DNA of 64,000 nucleotides, from the NCBI GenBank assembly GCA_950295325.1, contig OX485806.1, positions 27,344,001 to 27,408,000 on the forward strand, in the 5' to 3' direction. Below the pieces are notes generated by a model. That model saw nothing but the letters and a program-made list of their open reading frames with translations. It was not told the DNA's origin and searched no databases. The stretch's first letter is position 1, and every line of letters starts with the position of its first letter. Position numbers and translations under genes: made by a program. This DNA is from Polytrichum commune (taxonomy: Eukaryota > Streptophyta > Polytrichopsida > Polytrichales > Polytrichaceae). This document shows positions 30,825-41,380 of the stretch, one piece after another.

Positions 30825-30900
30825 TTTGCTTGATGAAAGGCCTTGGGTCGTGGGAGGAAGAGAGGAAGCCAGCAGCCTTCCTTCATTCAGTCCCAACTGC

Positions 30901-31032
30901 ATGGCTCTTTCATCGCTCGTCACTCATTCTCTTTTCTTCTCCTCAACAATCAGTCAGGCAGCCTCACCAATTCTCCCACTACCGAAGCATTCTTTTGCCA
31001 TCATCTCATCTCCTGGAGGTGCGATTTGAACT
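30901..31032 (+). CDS. Possible first exon of a small plastid-targeted protein
   Basis: The frame from ATG 30,901 reads about 42 residues starting MALSSLVTHSLFFSSTISQA, rich in Ser/Thr/Ala with few acidic residues, like a chloroplast transit peptide, and then stops. A donor, CTGGAG|GTGCG, at about 31,018 and an acceptor, TATACAG|GTTC, at about 31,067 would join it in frame to about 25 more residues, but the intron would be only about 50 bp, short for a plant. Downstream, 31,166-31,393 is open in another frame with an Ala-rich hydrophobic stretch. I do not recognise the product. It may be a gene remnant. Confidence 0.25.
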
Positions 31033-31270
31033 GATGAATTAATGCCATCAGCATACATATATACAGGTTCAAGGATGGCATCGAGAGTGGCGGTTGCTGG
31101 ATTAGCTACGTTGCGTCGAATAGCCTCCCCTGCTTTGTCCTCAAATTAAGCGTGCAATCGACACTTTGTTTCACAGCCGCTACAATGAGTCAAAGAAGTT
31201 CAAATTGTCATTGAAGACTACTATATCGAAAGCCAAAAAAAGGCAAACATATCAGTTTGTTATTTCCCAC

Positions 31271-31415
31271 TCTGCTGCTGCTGCTGCTGTGACTGCCACC
31301 GGTATTGTAATGCTTCTTCTTGCATTTTCTCAATTTCCCACACCAAATGCAAATATACCTCACGATATTAATAGCAACAGCCTGCTGGATTGATTGATTG
31401 ATTGATTGATTGTTT
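31271..31415. repeat. (CTG)n and (GATT)n microsatellites
   Basis: A run of five or six CTG units at about 31,271-31,288 and a (GATT)n run at about 31,388-31,412 flank the end of the short open frame at 31,166-31,393. They inflate that frame (poly-Ala) and reduce my trust in it. Confidence 0.7.
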
Positions 31416-31903
31416 GATGGATGGATTGATCTGGCCAGATTATGAAACATGTCCTGTTGTTGTGGTCCAGATTGGCTTCTGATCATTTAATGAAATTCTT
31501 GGGACTTTGCGGCGATCAGAAAAATAACTGACTAAGAATCCTAGCGACGAAAGCCTCAAAGTTGTTGATGGAGTCCTACTTTTAATCCCATTTAAGAAGA
31601 AGAGCCACTGTAATCCACGCAGACCTAAAGTGTCAGAGTCCAAGACCTAAAGCCAATGATAAATTGCGACTTGGAAGACTGACCCCACCATCAACCCCAA
31701 CCACAAGAATTCACACACAAGTGTGAATGAAGAAATTCGCAATTGTGGTTGATTGTCAAGGTTAACCACAACCAAAACCACCTTCACAGTCTTAACAACC
31801 CATCAACGGTAATTCAAATGCACTGCAAACACATCATTCAACATGCCTATTTTTCCAATCCTTACTTTGAAGAGTCTCTTACACTACTTGTATTCTACAT
31901 GTG

Positions 31904-33240
31904 CTAGAAAATATTGGTGGCCACAAAGAAGGCATGGCAGGTACACATTGGCAACTTAATATCCAAGTGGGAGGATATGAGCAGAGCTGTTACCCCATCC
32001 CGTCGCTCAAGGTCGATGATGTCCAACACTTTGAAAGTGTGGACCCTTAAAGAGCAATCTTCAACATTGATGATTTCAAATACGCAAACATCTCCCTCAT
32101 CAAGAGGTGGGCACAAGCAAACTCTATCCACCCCAAACTTAGCACACCTATTTTATTACATTTCACAACCCATTCTTTCTTATTTTTGTCTACAAGCTTA
32201 ACCGAAGTCTCTCCTTTCACCAGAAGCAAACCCAAAGATGTTTTGCAGAGATCCCGCAAAAAATAGGACACACAACATGAAGACTTATAACGTAATTCAC
32301 AGAAGGAACTTTGGTGAAGGAAAACTGATTCATTCGGAATTCAACTTTTACGCAAAAATCCAATAGAGAAAATATTATTTGCAATCAGCTTATCGAATGG
32401 ATCCATTTAGAGGAGAAACTCGCTGCTGCAGAATATGGGAAGCATTTTGATGGAGTGAGGGTGATAATGTCTAGTCGACATTTTATTTTCAAACCCATTC
32501 TACTATATGCTGTATCTAGTACTTGACGCCTTTGGGCTTGAGTGATGGTGCCTCTTCTACGATTTACTACTCCATTTGAGGAGTCGCACCTATACTTTGT
32601 TTTCTGTCCAGTGCTTGCGTCCTCAGATCCTTCTGGCAAAACCAACATATTTTTATAGACATGGAAGCCTTTAAATACAGTTTGTAGCTTGATACGAGAC
32701 GATTGAAAGAGCTGTATATGTGTACTAGGAAAAACATAGTTAGAAGCAGAGGAAAGACCATGCCTGATGGAGATAATGTGCAGGAAACCAACGAAACCCA
32801 TAAAAATACTTGCTGATATGACACTCCGCTCACTAAACACCGGCAATATTGACATCATCACCTCCCAATATTTTATCACAATTCATTGTTGACGTGGGAG
32901 ACCACAACACTGTGAGGCAGTTTTGTGAACATAAGAAACAACAGCTCAAAATTTATGAGAATGGCATAAACAGAGCAGTTCAACATGTGAGAAGGCAAAG
33001 ATGTCTCTGGTTTTCTTTTCAAAGGTGGCAGAAGTTATGCAAAAAATTCAATTGCTAATATAAGTAGCTGTGATTCCCATAATAGAGTCCACATCCTCAA
33101 CACCACATTTTCCATGCTTATGAAGAGGAGCAGCCCTAGTGAATCCGTTAGCAGAGTCCTCATCCACAAGTTGTTCCAAAGCATTTCTTCTTGGAGACCA
33201 CGATCTATCTGAAGCTGAGGATGATGATGTTGCAGTCACA
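31904..33240 (-). pseudogene. REM-type B3-domain transcription factor gene, frameshifted
   Basis: B3 proteins are plant DNA-binding factors. Evidence for the final B3 domain: 'RRRGTITQAQRRQVLDTA', the linker typical of REM proteins, then 'LDIITLTPSKCFPYSAAASF' and 'SSKWI' (minus strand, 32,385-32,560). After a gap of about 120 bp, probably an intron, come 'ETSVKLVDKNKKEWVVKC' and 'GWIEFACAHLL' (to about 32,105), then 'LDEGDVCVFEI' and 'LRVHTFKV' (32,105-32,000). The last two pieces are in different frames: one base is missing or extra at about 32,110, between L and DEGD, with no splice signals to rescue it. A Ser/Asp-rich frame at 33,048-33,239 may be an upstream linker exon. The gene looks recently broken or mis-sequenced at one base. 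The N-terminal B3 repeat was not found. Confidence 0.65.
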
Positions 33241-33584
33241 TCACCGCTCCCTTTTTAAGGTACAGCAAGAGGGAGAGTTATTGTATGCCCTTTCCTTCAT
33301 TAATAGTTGTAGCTTTGTCGGGGGTTTCTTGTATCCTTTCCTGCCCTCTGGCGCAGAGCTCGGGAAGTTTTTGAAGCCTTATGGTAGATGGTCCTAATAT
33401 TGCGCAGTGTTGACATCGACAAGACATATCAAACAAAAAAATTCGTTTTTTTTTTTTTTTTGGAATATCTATGGGATGAAGCGTAATTTGGATGGAAGAA
33501 AAATTATTTCAGAACGGATGAAATCCAGACAAACAATCTTGCCCGATGACCAAGGGGGTGGATATTTTAGAATTTAAAAATGCC

Positions 33585-33638
33585 GCCCTAATACTGCACA
33601 GATAATTGCGCGCGCAATGAACTGCGCAATATTAGGGC
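33585..33638. repeat. Internal palindrome copying the element's own end
   Basis: GCCCTAATACTGCACAG (33,585-33,601) faces CTGCGCAATATTAGGGC (33,622-33,638), with 'ataattgcgcgcgcaatgaa' between. Both arms are versions of the terminal motif CCTAATATTGCGCAG of the enclosing 2.4-kb element. It is either an inserted miniature relative or a fold-back duplication of the end. Confidence 0.75.
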
Positions 33639-34989
33639 ATGGCAAGAATTTCTTTGAAAGACATGTACAAATTCACTGCACAGTTCTGGTCCTTTCTTAG
33701 ACCTTATTGAATTCCGGTCCTTATTCTACATTCTTCACATCAAAAATTCAATCACACCATAAGTTACGTATTATCATACATCCTCCGTCCTAAAATCCAC
33801 ATTCTTGTATACTATTGATGAGGAAGTAGATCAGGATCACATATGTGATCACCTTCTCCAGCTAAGGTGGTGATGAGATCCAACATTTGTCCAGAAGTTA
33901 TTTGATGTTCAACTTGCAATTTATGTTATTATGGATAAAGTGATAGCAAATAGAGGCACGCATCACATGCTAACGTGTAGAAACTATTTTCATAAACCAT
34001 CCAAAATGTCGTGTAAATAGCGATCGTGTGTCACTGCAGCTCGAGTACCAATCACCACTAACAAATAACACTAAAACATAGCAAAGTTACACATAAACAA
34101 TACACCTCGACAGAGAAGGAAGAGAGTCAAACATTCATAAGAGCTCTAAATCTCTCTTCAAATGCACACAATGAGTCGAGCTATCTCTCACTCCACCATG
34201 GGAGAATCCAAGAATGTAAGTAGGGGGAGAATAACTCAAGATTTATTGCAAAAACATGCAATCTTCACCTCACACAAGCTCTCTCCACACACTCACTCAC
34301 TCCACACACTCACTCACAAGACTTGAGTTGGCAAGAATGCCAAGCCAAGGAGGAGGCTCCTCACTTAGGAGCCTTCCTCTCCACATCTAGATTCATCCAT
34401 CCAAACCTAAATGGATGAAGCCTAACGGATAAGGTGCGGCCGCCGACGCCGCATACCGTGACAATGATGAGTATTCCAGGGCACACTTAAATCTTTTTCT
34501 GGGCATACAAATTTTTTCATATGAGTTGATTTATTGCAATCTCCTACCCTGAAAATGGGTGGACTTATAGATTTGGTGATCCCTCTTTGAAGGATCAGGG
34601 AGGCCAAACTGTTAGTTCATACAAGTTAAGACACGTGGATGTAGAGCATTTGATTTCATAACCAAAGAACATTCCCCCATGTATAGCGTTGATTCCAATT
34701 TGGTGCGATGCAGTCCTGATGATCCTCTTCATCTTCCATTTGCAAGTGGTTTGATCGTCAATGCGCAGTATGTTATGAAACAATCAAGAATTCTTAGATT
34801 TGGTTATTATGCAACCACACTGCGATAAGGAAAGTTGCAGGCGTCTTCTTGTTGCTCGCAAAACCACAAAAGAAAACACTCCTACTGGAGCACATAGAAA
34901 TACTGCAAAATCTTGACCACAAGACAAAATGGCGAATTGTAGGTTGATATAATCCACTTGCCAATCCGCTCCTGGTACTTTCTGCCATA

Positions 34990-35620
34990 GCTGCCTCTAC
35001 TACTAATCCTGAAATCATTGCGTGCACTAAGTTCTAATGGATGAATGCATGCCAAACTTGTGGTGGTCTCAACCCTAAATTTAGACTGCTGATCATTCCG
35101 GGGTAGAATTCCACCGTCTCGTGAGACTAGAGAAATCAATTCCAATGAAGTATATTTTGCAAGGGTAGACGACAATCTCTTCTGTTTGTCTCTAGGAAAG
35201 AAATTTTCAGTGATGATGTTTGCATTTGCGAGAGAAAGGCCCCTAACGCAGCAAAGACTTATGTATGATGCAAATACTGCGAAACCTATGAATGCATCTA
35301 TGTATGAATGCATGTCAAACCCTATATTTGGATTGCAACTCGTATTTCAGGCCCTTGAAGACTCCAAAACAGATCCGAATTGTTCAATTCAAAGCTCCCA
35401 CACATCTGAATGTTTGATCATATATCGATTAGGAAGCTACTACTGATTTCGTACAGAAACGCAATTCTCACTTAAGAAAAATTCTTCACCTCATAGGTGA
35501 TACATCAGAATGCTTACCGTTCACGAAGAAATCCAAGGAATCACAAGAAAAACTGGAGTAGGGTTCCACCGTTTTGTGAGACTAGAGACACCAATGACAC
35601 CATGGATGCAATCAGCAAAG
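34990..35620 (-). repeat. Local duplication inside the TA element
   Basis: The phrase 'ccaccgtctcgtgagactagaga' (about 35,111) recurs as 'ccaccgttttgtgagactagaga' (about 35,567), each preceded by 'gta.ga/ggtt'. In one minus-strand frame both give Ser-Leu-Val-Ser-x-x-Gly-Gly. This looks like a duplicated exon-like segment of unknown origin. No family is recognised. Confidence 0.5.
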
Positions 35621-36062
35621 GCAGGAGACGAGCTCCTCTTCTGGTAGACTCTTGGCAAGGATTCTGCATGTAGAAATTGGTGAATTTCATGTTTTCCCTC
35701 CATGTTTGTGATGGAAGTGAGAGAATTTCCAATGAGCAATTGCTGCACAACATAAGGGCAGCATGAACATTGCTGCGCAATATTAGGACCGGTTACCATA
35801 GTGGCTAATTGCCGGTAGTTGCTACGAAGGGTCGAATTTTTTCCAATTTACATCGGCAAGAGCTGGTCTTTTGTAAAATCAATCGACCAATTGCTTATAT
35901 TTTCATATTTTCATTGGCCAATATCCGATTAAATGGAATTCATATCGGCACTAATTGTTTAAAAAATGTATGAAAATTTATTAGAAATCATTTCTTAGTA
36001 CAAAATCTTGAATAAGTGAAAAGAAAGGCATGTTCAAAACTTTAAACTTGAAGAGTTAATAT

Positions 36063-36112
36063 CCTTGGCAGGATTTGAACCTAGCAATGCCTTCACCGCT
36101 TGAAGGCCAAGG
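36063..36112 (-). other. tRNA-like pol III element, second copy
   Basis: This is the copy B counterpart of 10,744-10,793. It has the same 7-bp CCTTGGC/GCCAAGG closing stem, the D-arm-like CAAGCGGTGAAGGC and a perfect B box, GGTTCAAATCC, on the minus strand. It lies at the edge of the 10.8-kb insertion. Confidence 0.5.
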
Positions 36113-38159
36113 GTCTCCCAATTCTTCATAGAAGCAATTGGATTTGGTCATGGAAAGGTTGCACAATTCAAAAAGTTTAAGGTTTAGGGTACTTCCTCAA
36201 GTGCATAATCAGATGCCCAAGACAAATAGCGCTATGAATTACTATACAAATCGCGAAACTTAGCAGCATCCTTCCAAAGATCTAGAGCACTTGTTAGAAT
36301 GTCATCAAAATCATTGTTTGGGCCTTCTATAGCAACACGCATCATACTTTCTAAGTTAGGTGTAGACATTCAATTACGAAGTTTTTGTTTAATAGTATTT
36401 TGAACAAAAAACACCCTTTCACATGTTGCAGTACTTACACATTGGCACCTAGCAATCTCAGCAAGAATCAGAAGTTTAGAACACTTCACTTTCAAAGATG
36501 GAGACCAAGAAATTGATGTCCATACATCTGCAAATGTAAGATTCATCCACTCTGTACTTCCTTGTATCTTGAAAGCAAAAAACTCTTGCTTGCACAGTGT
36601 TGCATTCACCAATAGCGGAAGGACTTGAACTCCTTGCATTTTTTGTATAATGTATTGCTGTAACAACCTATCCAACTCCATAACACCCCAAGAAGCCAAA
36701 CCTATTTGTCTACGAGGTATGTGTAAATGATTAAGAATTTTAAAACAATCTATAATGTTATTATCAACAAATCTTGCCTCTAAAGCACTACAAACCGCTT
36801 CAGAATAAGTTTTTTGAAAGTCCAAAGCACTCTCTAAGTCACGACCCAAAGGATCCCGAATCAAGTCTATAGAATGAAACTTAGAACATCTAATTTTACT
36901 TGATAAGCGTTGTAGATATCTAGATGGAGGCCCAAATTGGGGTAGAATAGGAAATCCATTAGAAGAATTAAAGGTGTCTTGATATAAATCCATATCAAAA
37001 CACATTCTAATGGTTGTAATTTCCGATTTGACAATAGATCCTATAGAAGAAATATCAACTAGTTTTTGTTGGAATATCTTAGACAATTTTGCTAACATAG
37101 AGAGGATATTTGCCAAAAAATATAAAATATATATGTACTTAAAATCCCTTAGTTTTTCAAACATATAGGCATTAGAGGCATCACCTCTCCTATCATGAAA
37201 AAATACACAAACCGATTCTAAAGAATCATGTAGAATTGTGATTGATTCCCATTGAGACAACCATCTAATTTTATGGTATCTTTAAAAAGTTTTTTTAGCA
37301 TCATTAAGTTCTTTTTGTAATGATTACAAAACACATTTCTTTTTACATGATTTAAAAAAAAACCAAATCATTGATCAAAGTGTCAATTTCAACGGACAAT
37401 TCTTTACATGATGGATTCTTTGAAGCTTCTAAAGCGGCTAAATTGGTCCTATGAGCTAGACGATGGGTTGAGGCCATGAAGGGACTTACTTTTTTCAACA
37501 AGATTGCAATACCATTATTTTTTCCAACCATAATAGATGCCCCACTAGAACCAAAATCAATACATCTTGTTATGTCTAATCCTCATGTCTTCACCGCAAT
37601 CATGAGGGTCTCAAAAATAAATCATGAGGTGCCCAAGCCGAACACGGATGATAGGTGTATAACGTGAGTACTTCGATTTTTAAGGAAAATTAAATATGCG
37701 TTGTGGGAACACGCGAACACCAACATATCCGGATTGGCGGTTTTAAGTGCCTAATCCGGTCTGTCCGGATGACCCTAGTATCATCCAGGGATTCTGTGAA
37801 GTGTAGGAGGTCTTGAACTTTCCGTACCTGCTTATTTCCTCTTCCTTAGCCAAATTTCCGGAAACCTTAGTTCCCGGACTTTTGGTCTTTGGGGGCACTC
37901 TTAACCTTTTTCCGGAGTGTGCCTTTCCGGATTGTACCTCTAGATACTAATTATAATGCTTACTCCCCCCTCTACGTCGACCCTCTAGAATAGGTGGTTT
38001 CTTCCGGTGAAGACGTCCTTGATAAGATTGAAATCCAGAAACTCCCTCACAACTAATCCGGAGTGATCAGATCCGTTTTGGCAGGTCACACAGAGAGATC
38101 CGGATTGTTTCTTGGGACCCTAGTGACCAGAGGAGTCCGGATTCCAATTGGAGATCTGA

Positions 38160-38650
38160 CTCGACGGGATGAGTGGATGACCCGTACCACTCTCCGGATT
38201 GTCCCGTCCACCGGTGCTGAGGCCTTTTCGGAAGATCGGATAAGTCCGGATCCCTTCCGAACCTTTGCCTAATCTTCCCCGCGGTTGTCTCACCGGGACG
38301 TTACCTTGACGTCCGGAACAATGAGGATCTCTTCCTACTACACTCCGGAGGTGGCCTCCAACCCGGAACCCTTACTGATCCGGTCCTTCCCTTCACCTCC
38401 CGACGGATCGGTCCGGCTACCTCTACCTTGGATTCTACTCAATCTGAGCTAACTGGGCGATCCGTACCACCATCCGGATGGGTCCGCCTAAGGGCGGTGG
38501 GACCTCTTCAGAAGATCAGATTGGCGTAAGTCCGGATCCCTTCCAGATCTCATCCAATCTTCCCAGCGGCTATCCCACCTAGACGTTACTCAACCCACCG
38601 GATTAGTGAGGTTTCTCTCCCACTACACCCAGAGATGATCTACAAGGCGA
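38160..38650. repeat. Diverged tandem duplication, CCGGA-rich
   Basis: 'gatgacccgtaccactctccggatt' with 'agtccggatcccttcc', 'cttccccgcggttgtctcacc' and 'gacgttac' is repeated as 'gcgatccgtaccaccatccggat', 'agtccggatcccttcc', 'cttcccagcggctatcccacc' and 'gacgttac', with a period of about 290 bp. It lies in the untranslated 3' part of the 4-kb element. Confidence 0.75.
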
Positions 38651-39065
38651 TAACCGGATCTGATCCGGGTCTCCTCTCTCATGCCCTATCCGGAACTCCT
38701 ACCCCTCATGCTCTCTCTCTTCCTCCGCTAACGCTCTCCGGATCATTCACACCAACATTAATCAAGGAAAGTCAAGGAGTGAGAAGCCAAGGCATTTATT
38801 AGAGTAGGAGTAATTAGAATACAACAATGGAGAAGGAACCCTTCCCCAACTCCTTATTCAGCCTTAAGTAGAGGCCCTAAAATCCCTAAACTGAGGGCGG
38901 CGGCCCAAGCGGCCGCCGCTAAGGAAAACCCTAACTACACCCGGTCTCCCGGATTTCCCAGATCAAGATCCGGATTTTCCGCTGACACACCTAAGGGAAA
39001 ATTTTATTACTCATCTTCAAAAACTCCTAAGTCCTACCTGCCTACCTCTATTCTGCCTAACTAAA

Positions 39066-41168
39066 CTAGTTACTCTCCTCAACTAAGAAGAGCGGTGCTT
39101 CTTCGGAGCCGATCCCTCCTTTGAGTGACTGCCTAATCCGCTGACGGCGGATGAGCCCCCTCCCGGCGATGCCTTCTGCAGCCGCGTGAGCATCCTCCTC
39201 ATGTTCGGAGACGGGGCAACCTCGTCCTCCGAATCCACTGCTCTCTCGGTCCGCGGTGTCCCGGTTCCTGGTGTTCCGGAGACTGTCCCTGGGGTTCCGG
39301 AAACTGTCCCCATCCGGAGGCTCCGGACCGGAGAAGGTTCGCTTCCGGTGCCCTGCTCCGGATTCCGTCCGCGGATCCCTGTTGGAGGCCGCCCTTGAGG
39401 GTGGTGGAGGAAAGGGACTGACCATTTGGCAGTCCGGAGGAGACGATGGCGAGGCGTGGGTCATAGGGGCCTTGCCCCTACTCGGAGTAGCCTCCCGATC
39501 AGAAGTCTGGTGCCGGATCGGCGTCCTAGCCCTGTCCGGAGTCCGGGATCGATCCGAGTTTCGCGGAACCGGGGACTGGCCTCTCCCGGATCGGACCGAC
39601 CCGGTACTCTTCCTCCTCACCTGGGGAGAACGGGCCTGTTCCGGAGCCCTCCCGGAACTAGCCGGCTGCGAGCCGCCTCCCTGTTGGCTGGGTCCTGCAG
39701 ACGTCGGCGGATTCTGCACCAGGGCCACTTCACCAACTACCTCATAGAGGGTTCCGGTTGGTGACCTAGGCGGACCCGGATAGAGTACCCGCCGGGGTGT
39801 TCCGCTTGGTGGAACCACCCTCTGGATTTCCGCCAGGAGGTCCTTCATCGTCCGTGAGTACTTCACGAGGATGGGAAGGATCTGCCTGGCGGAAGTGGGC
39901 TCTCCGGATTCCATCATCCGGTCGTAGAGGTGCGCCTTGTTGACGATCTCTGCCGGATGCCCCACCAGCTCCCGGATCCGGCTGAAGAGCACTGCCTGCT
40001 CTGCGTGGTACTTCCGGATCTCTTCGCTCTTCTGACTCAGCTCCTGAGTCATGGCCGCTACCTGCGCGGTGAGATGGGCGTTCTCCGTCTTGGCCTACTC
40101 CAGCTCCTTCCTGTCCGCCCTCTTTGCCAACTCTCGAAGAATATTTCTGGGCCCGCAGTCGTCCAGAGCCTGGTTCGCCCCTCGGATGATGTGTTCCATC
40201 CGGTAGTACTGGTTCTGCAGGTCCTCCATCCCTTCTTGGACCCGTTTGAAGGGATTCTCCGGAAAGTCCCAAGCGGATAGATCCACATTCCGCCATGTGG
40301 CCTCCCGGCTGGGTCCGGGTTCCGGATGATGATGAGGAAGAGGAGGAGATAGTGGCCTCGAGATGGTGGGCGGCGGGCTCCCGGGTGAGGAGGGAGATGC
40401 TTCCGGAATGATGGGGTCACTGGAAGTCTCCGTCTCGAGGTCTCCGGGTTCCGGGAGTAGCTTGTAGGTGACCTCGTCTGCCGCTATCGTTAGCAGGTCC
40501 TCCTCCTCCGCTAAGATGCAGTCGAAATGCTGGTAGAGGTGCAAAATGAAGGGGGAGAGAAAGGAGGGTTTCCGGCCGATGTGGGGTAGGGCCCGTCCGA
40601 CTATCTCCTGGATGATCAGGCCCCAGTTCACCGGCCGGACTCCGAACATTGCACCAAACAGTGTGTTAGCCATGGTGAGGCTAATCCGCTTTGGCTTGTC
40701 CAGATTGAGAATGGGCAGGAGAAACTCTAACACTCTCCGCTCCCTAAGATTCCGGCAGTTCCCAGGGTGGAATCCGTCCTTTGGATCCGCGTCCCCTCTG
40801 AACTTTCCGGCGAACAGGCCGTCGCGGCAGCCGGCCCACCCTTCTGCAATCCCCTTGGGAAACCCATAGACCCTGTTCCAGGTATCCGGAGTCCAATTTT
40901 CCGGATCCCTCCTCTTTGTGCCTAGCCACTGATTGCCTCTCTCGTACTTAAACTCACAGAGGGTATTTTCCGCTCTGAGGTTCCAGGGTTTAGAGAGCAG
41001 CCCCGCGCAGCCCATGACCCGGAGATCTTCCGCGAGCTTCTGCAGCTCCGTATCATCCCTCGGAATTGCAGGGGTGAGGGCTTTGAGCGGAATCGGGATG
41101 GGTTCCCTCTGATCCTCTTCCCGCGCTTCCGGCATTTTCCTCCCTTTCTCACTTTCCGGCTTGCACAC
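39066..41168 (-). pseudogene. Gag-like retroelement protein with one in-frame TAG
   Basis: A single frame of 701 codons runs from ATG 41,168 to the stop at 39,066, broken only by TAG at 40,095-40,097, after codon 357. The N-terminal 230 residues hold a helical domain (about 140-215, with 'TMANTLFGAMFGVRPVNWGL' and 'HIGRKPSFLSPFILHLYQHF') that resembles the putative plant-transposon protein/gag-type domains found in plant retroelements. Residues 235-290 are Pro/Ser-rich and acidic. About 300-430 is a coiled-coil-like segment that spans the TAG. The rest is an Arg/Ser/Pro-rich tail with 'RSRTPDRARTP'. There is no CCHC knuckle, protease or RT. The TAG may be a single mutation or a read-through signal of the type known for some retroelement gags. 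The downstream part keeps perfect frame. Confidence 0.6.
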
Positions 41169-41370
41169 TTCCTCTCTCTCTCTTCCGGATTCCCTCTCTT
41201 CCGTTTAACTGCTACAGAGTCCCGGCAAGCCAACTGCTGGTGACTGAAAAGTGTTGAGTCCCAGCAATCCAACTGCTAGCGGCTCGAAATGACAACAACC
41301 TCACCACTCGTTCTCTCAGCAATTTTGTCTTTCGTGAATCAGAAAAAAGTGGGAAGGCGAAGGAAGGGAC

Positions 41371-41380
41371 CCTTAAATAT
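41371..41380 (-). promoter_or_regulatory. TATA-like box of the gag-like gene
   Basis: On the minus strand, ATATTTAAGG lies about 205 bp upstream of the ATG at 41,168, preceded by a purine-rich GGAAGGGGGAGGAGGG block. Position and composition fit a core promoter or U3 region. Confidence 0.4.

Larger units (their letters stand above)
33382..35798. mobile_element. 2.4-kb TIR transposon at a TA target, with known empty site
   Basis: The ends are inverted repeats of 26 bases with three mismatches. The inner 18, GGTCCTAATATTGCGCAG, are perfect (33,390-33,407 against 35,773-35,790). TA flanks both sides (33,380-33,381 and 35,799-35,800). Copy A of repeat R has a single TA at the same point (11,056-11,057), which proves the insertion and its 2-bp duplication. 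A TA duplication fits Tc1/mariner-like elements, but I find no DDE transposase in the interior. The longest frame, 143 codons (minus, 34,882-35,313), is unrecognised. The element is probably non-autonomous, perhaps with captured host DNA. Confidence 0.85.

Noticed and set aside
39256-39747. 163-codon and other long plus-strand frames over 39.2-40.9 kb
   Set aside because: They are shadows of the GC-rich gag-like frame on the minus strand; low stop-codon frequency follows from base composition.
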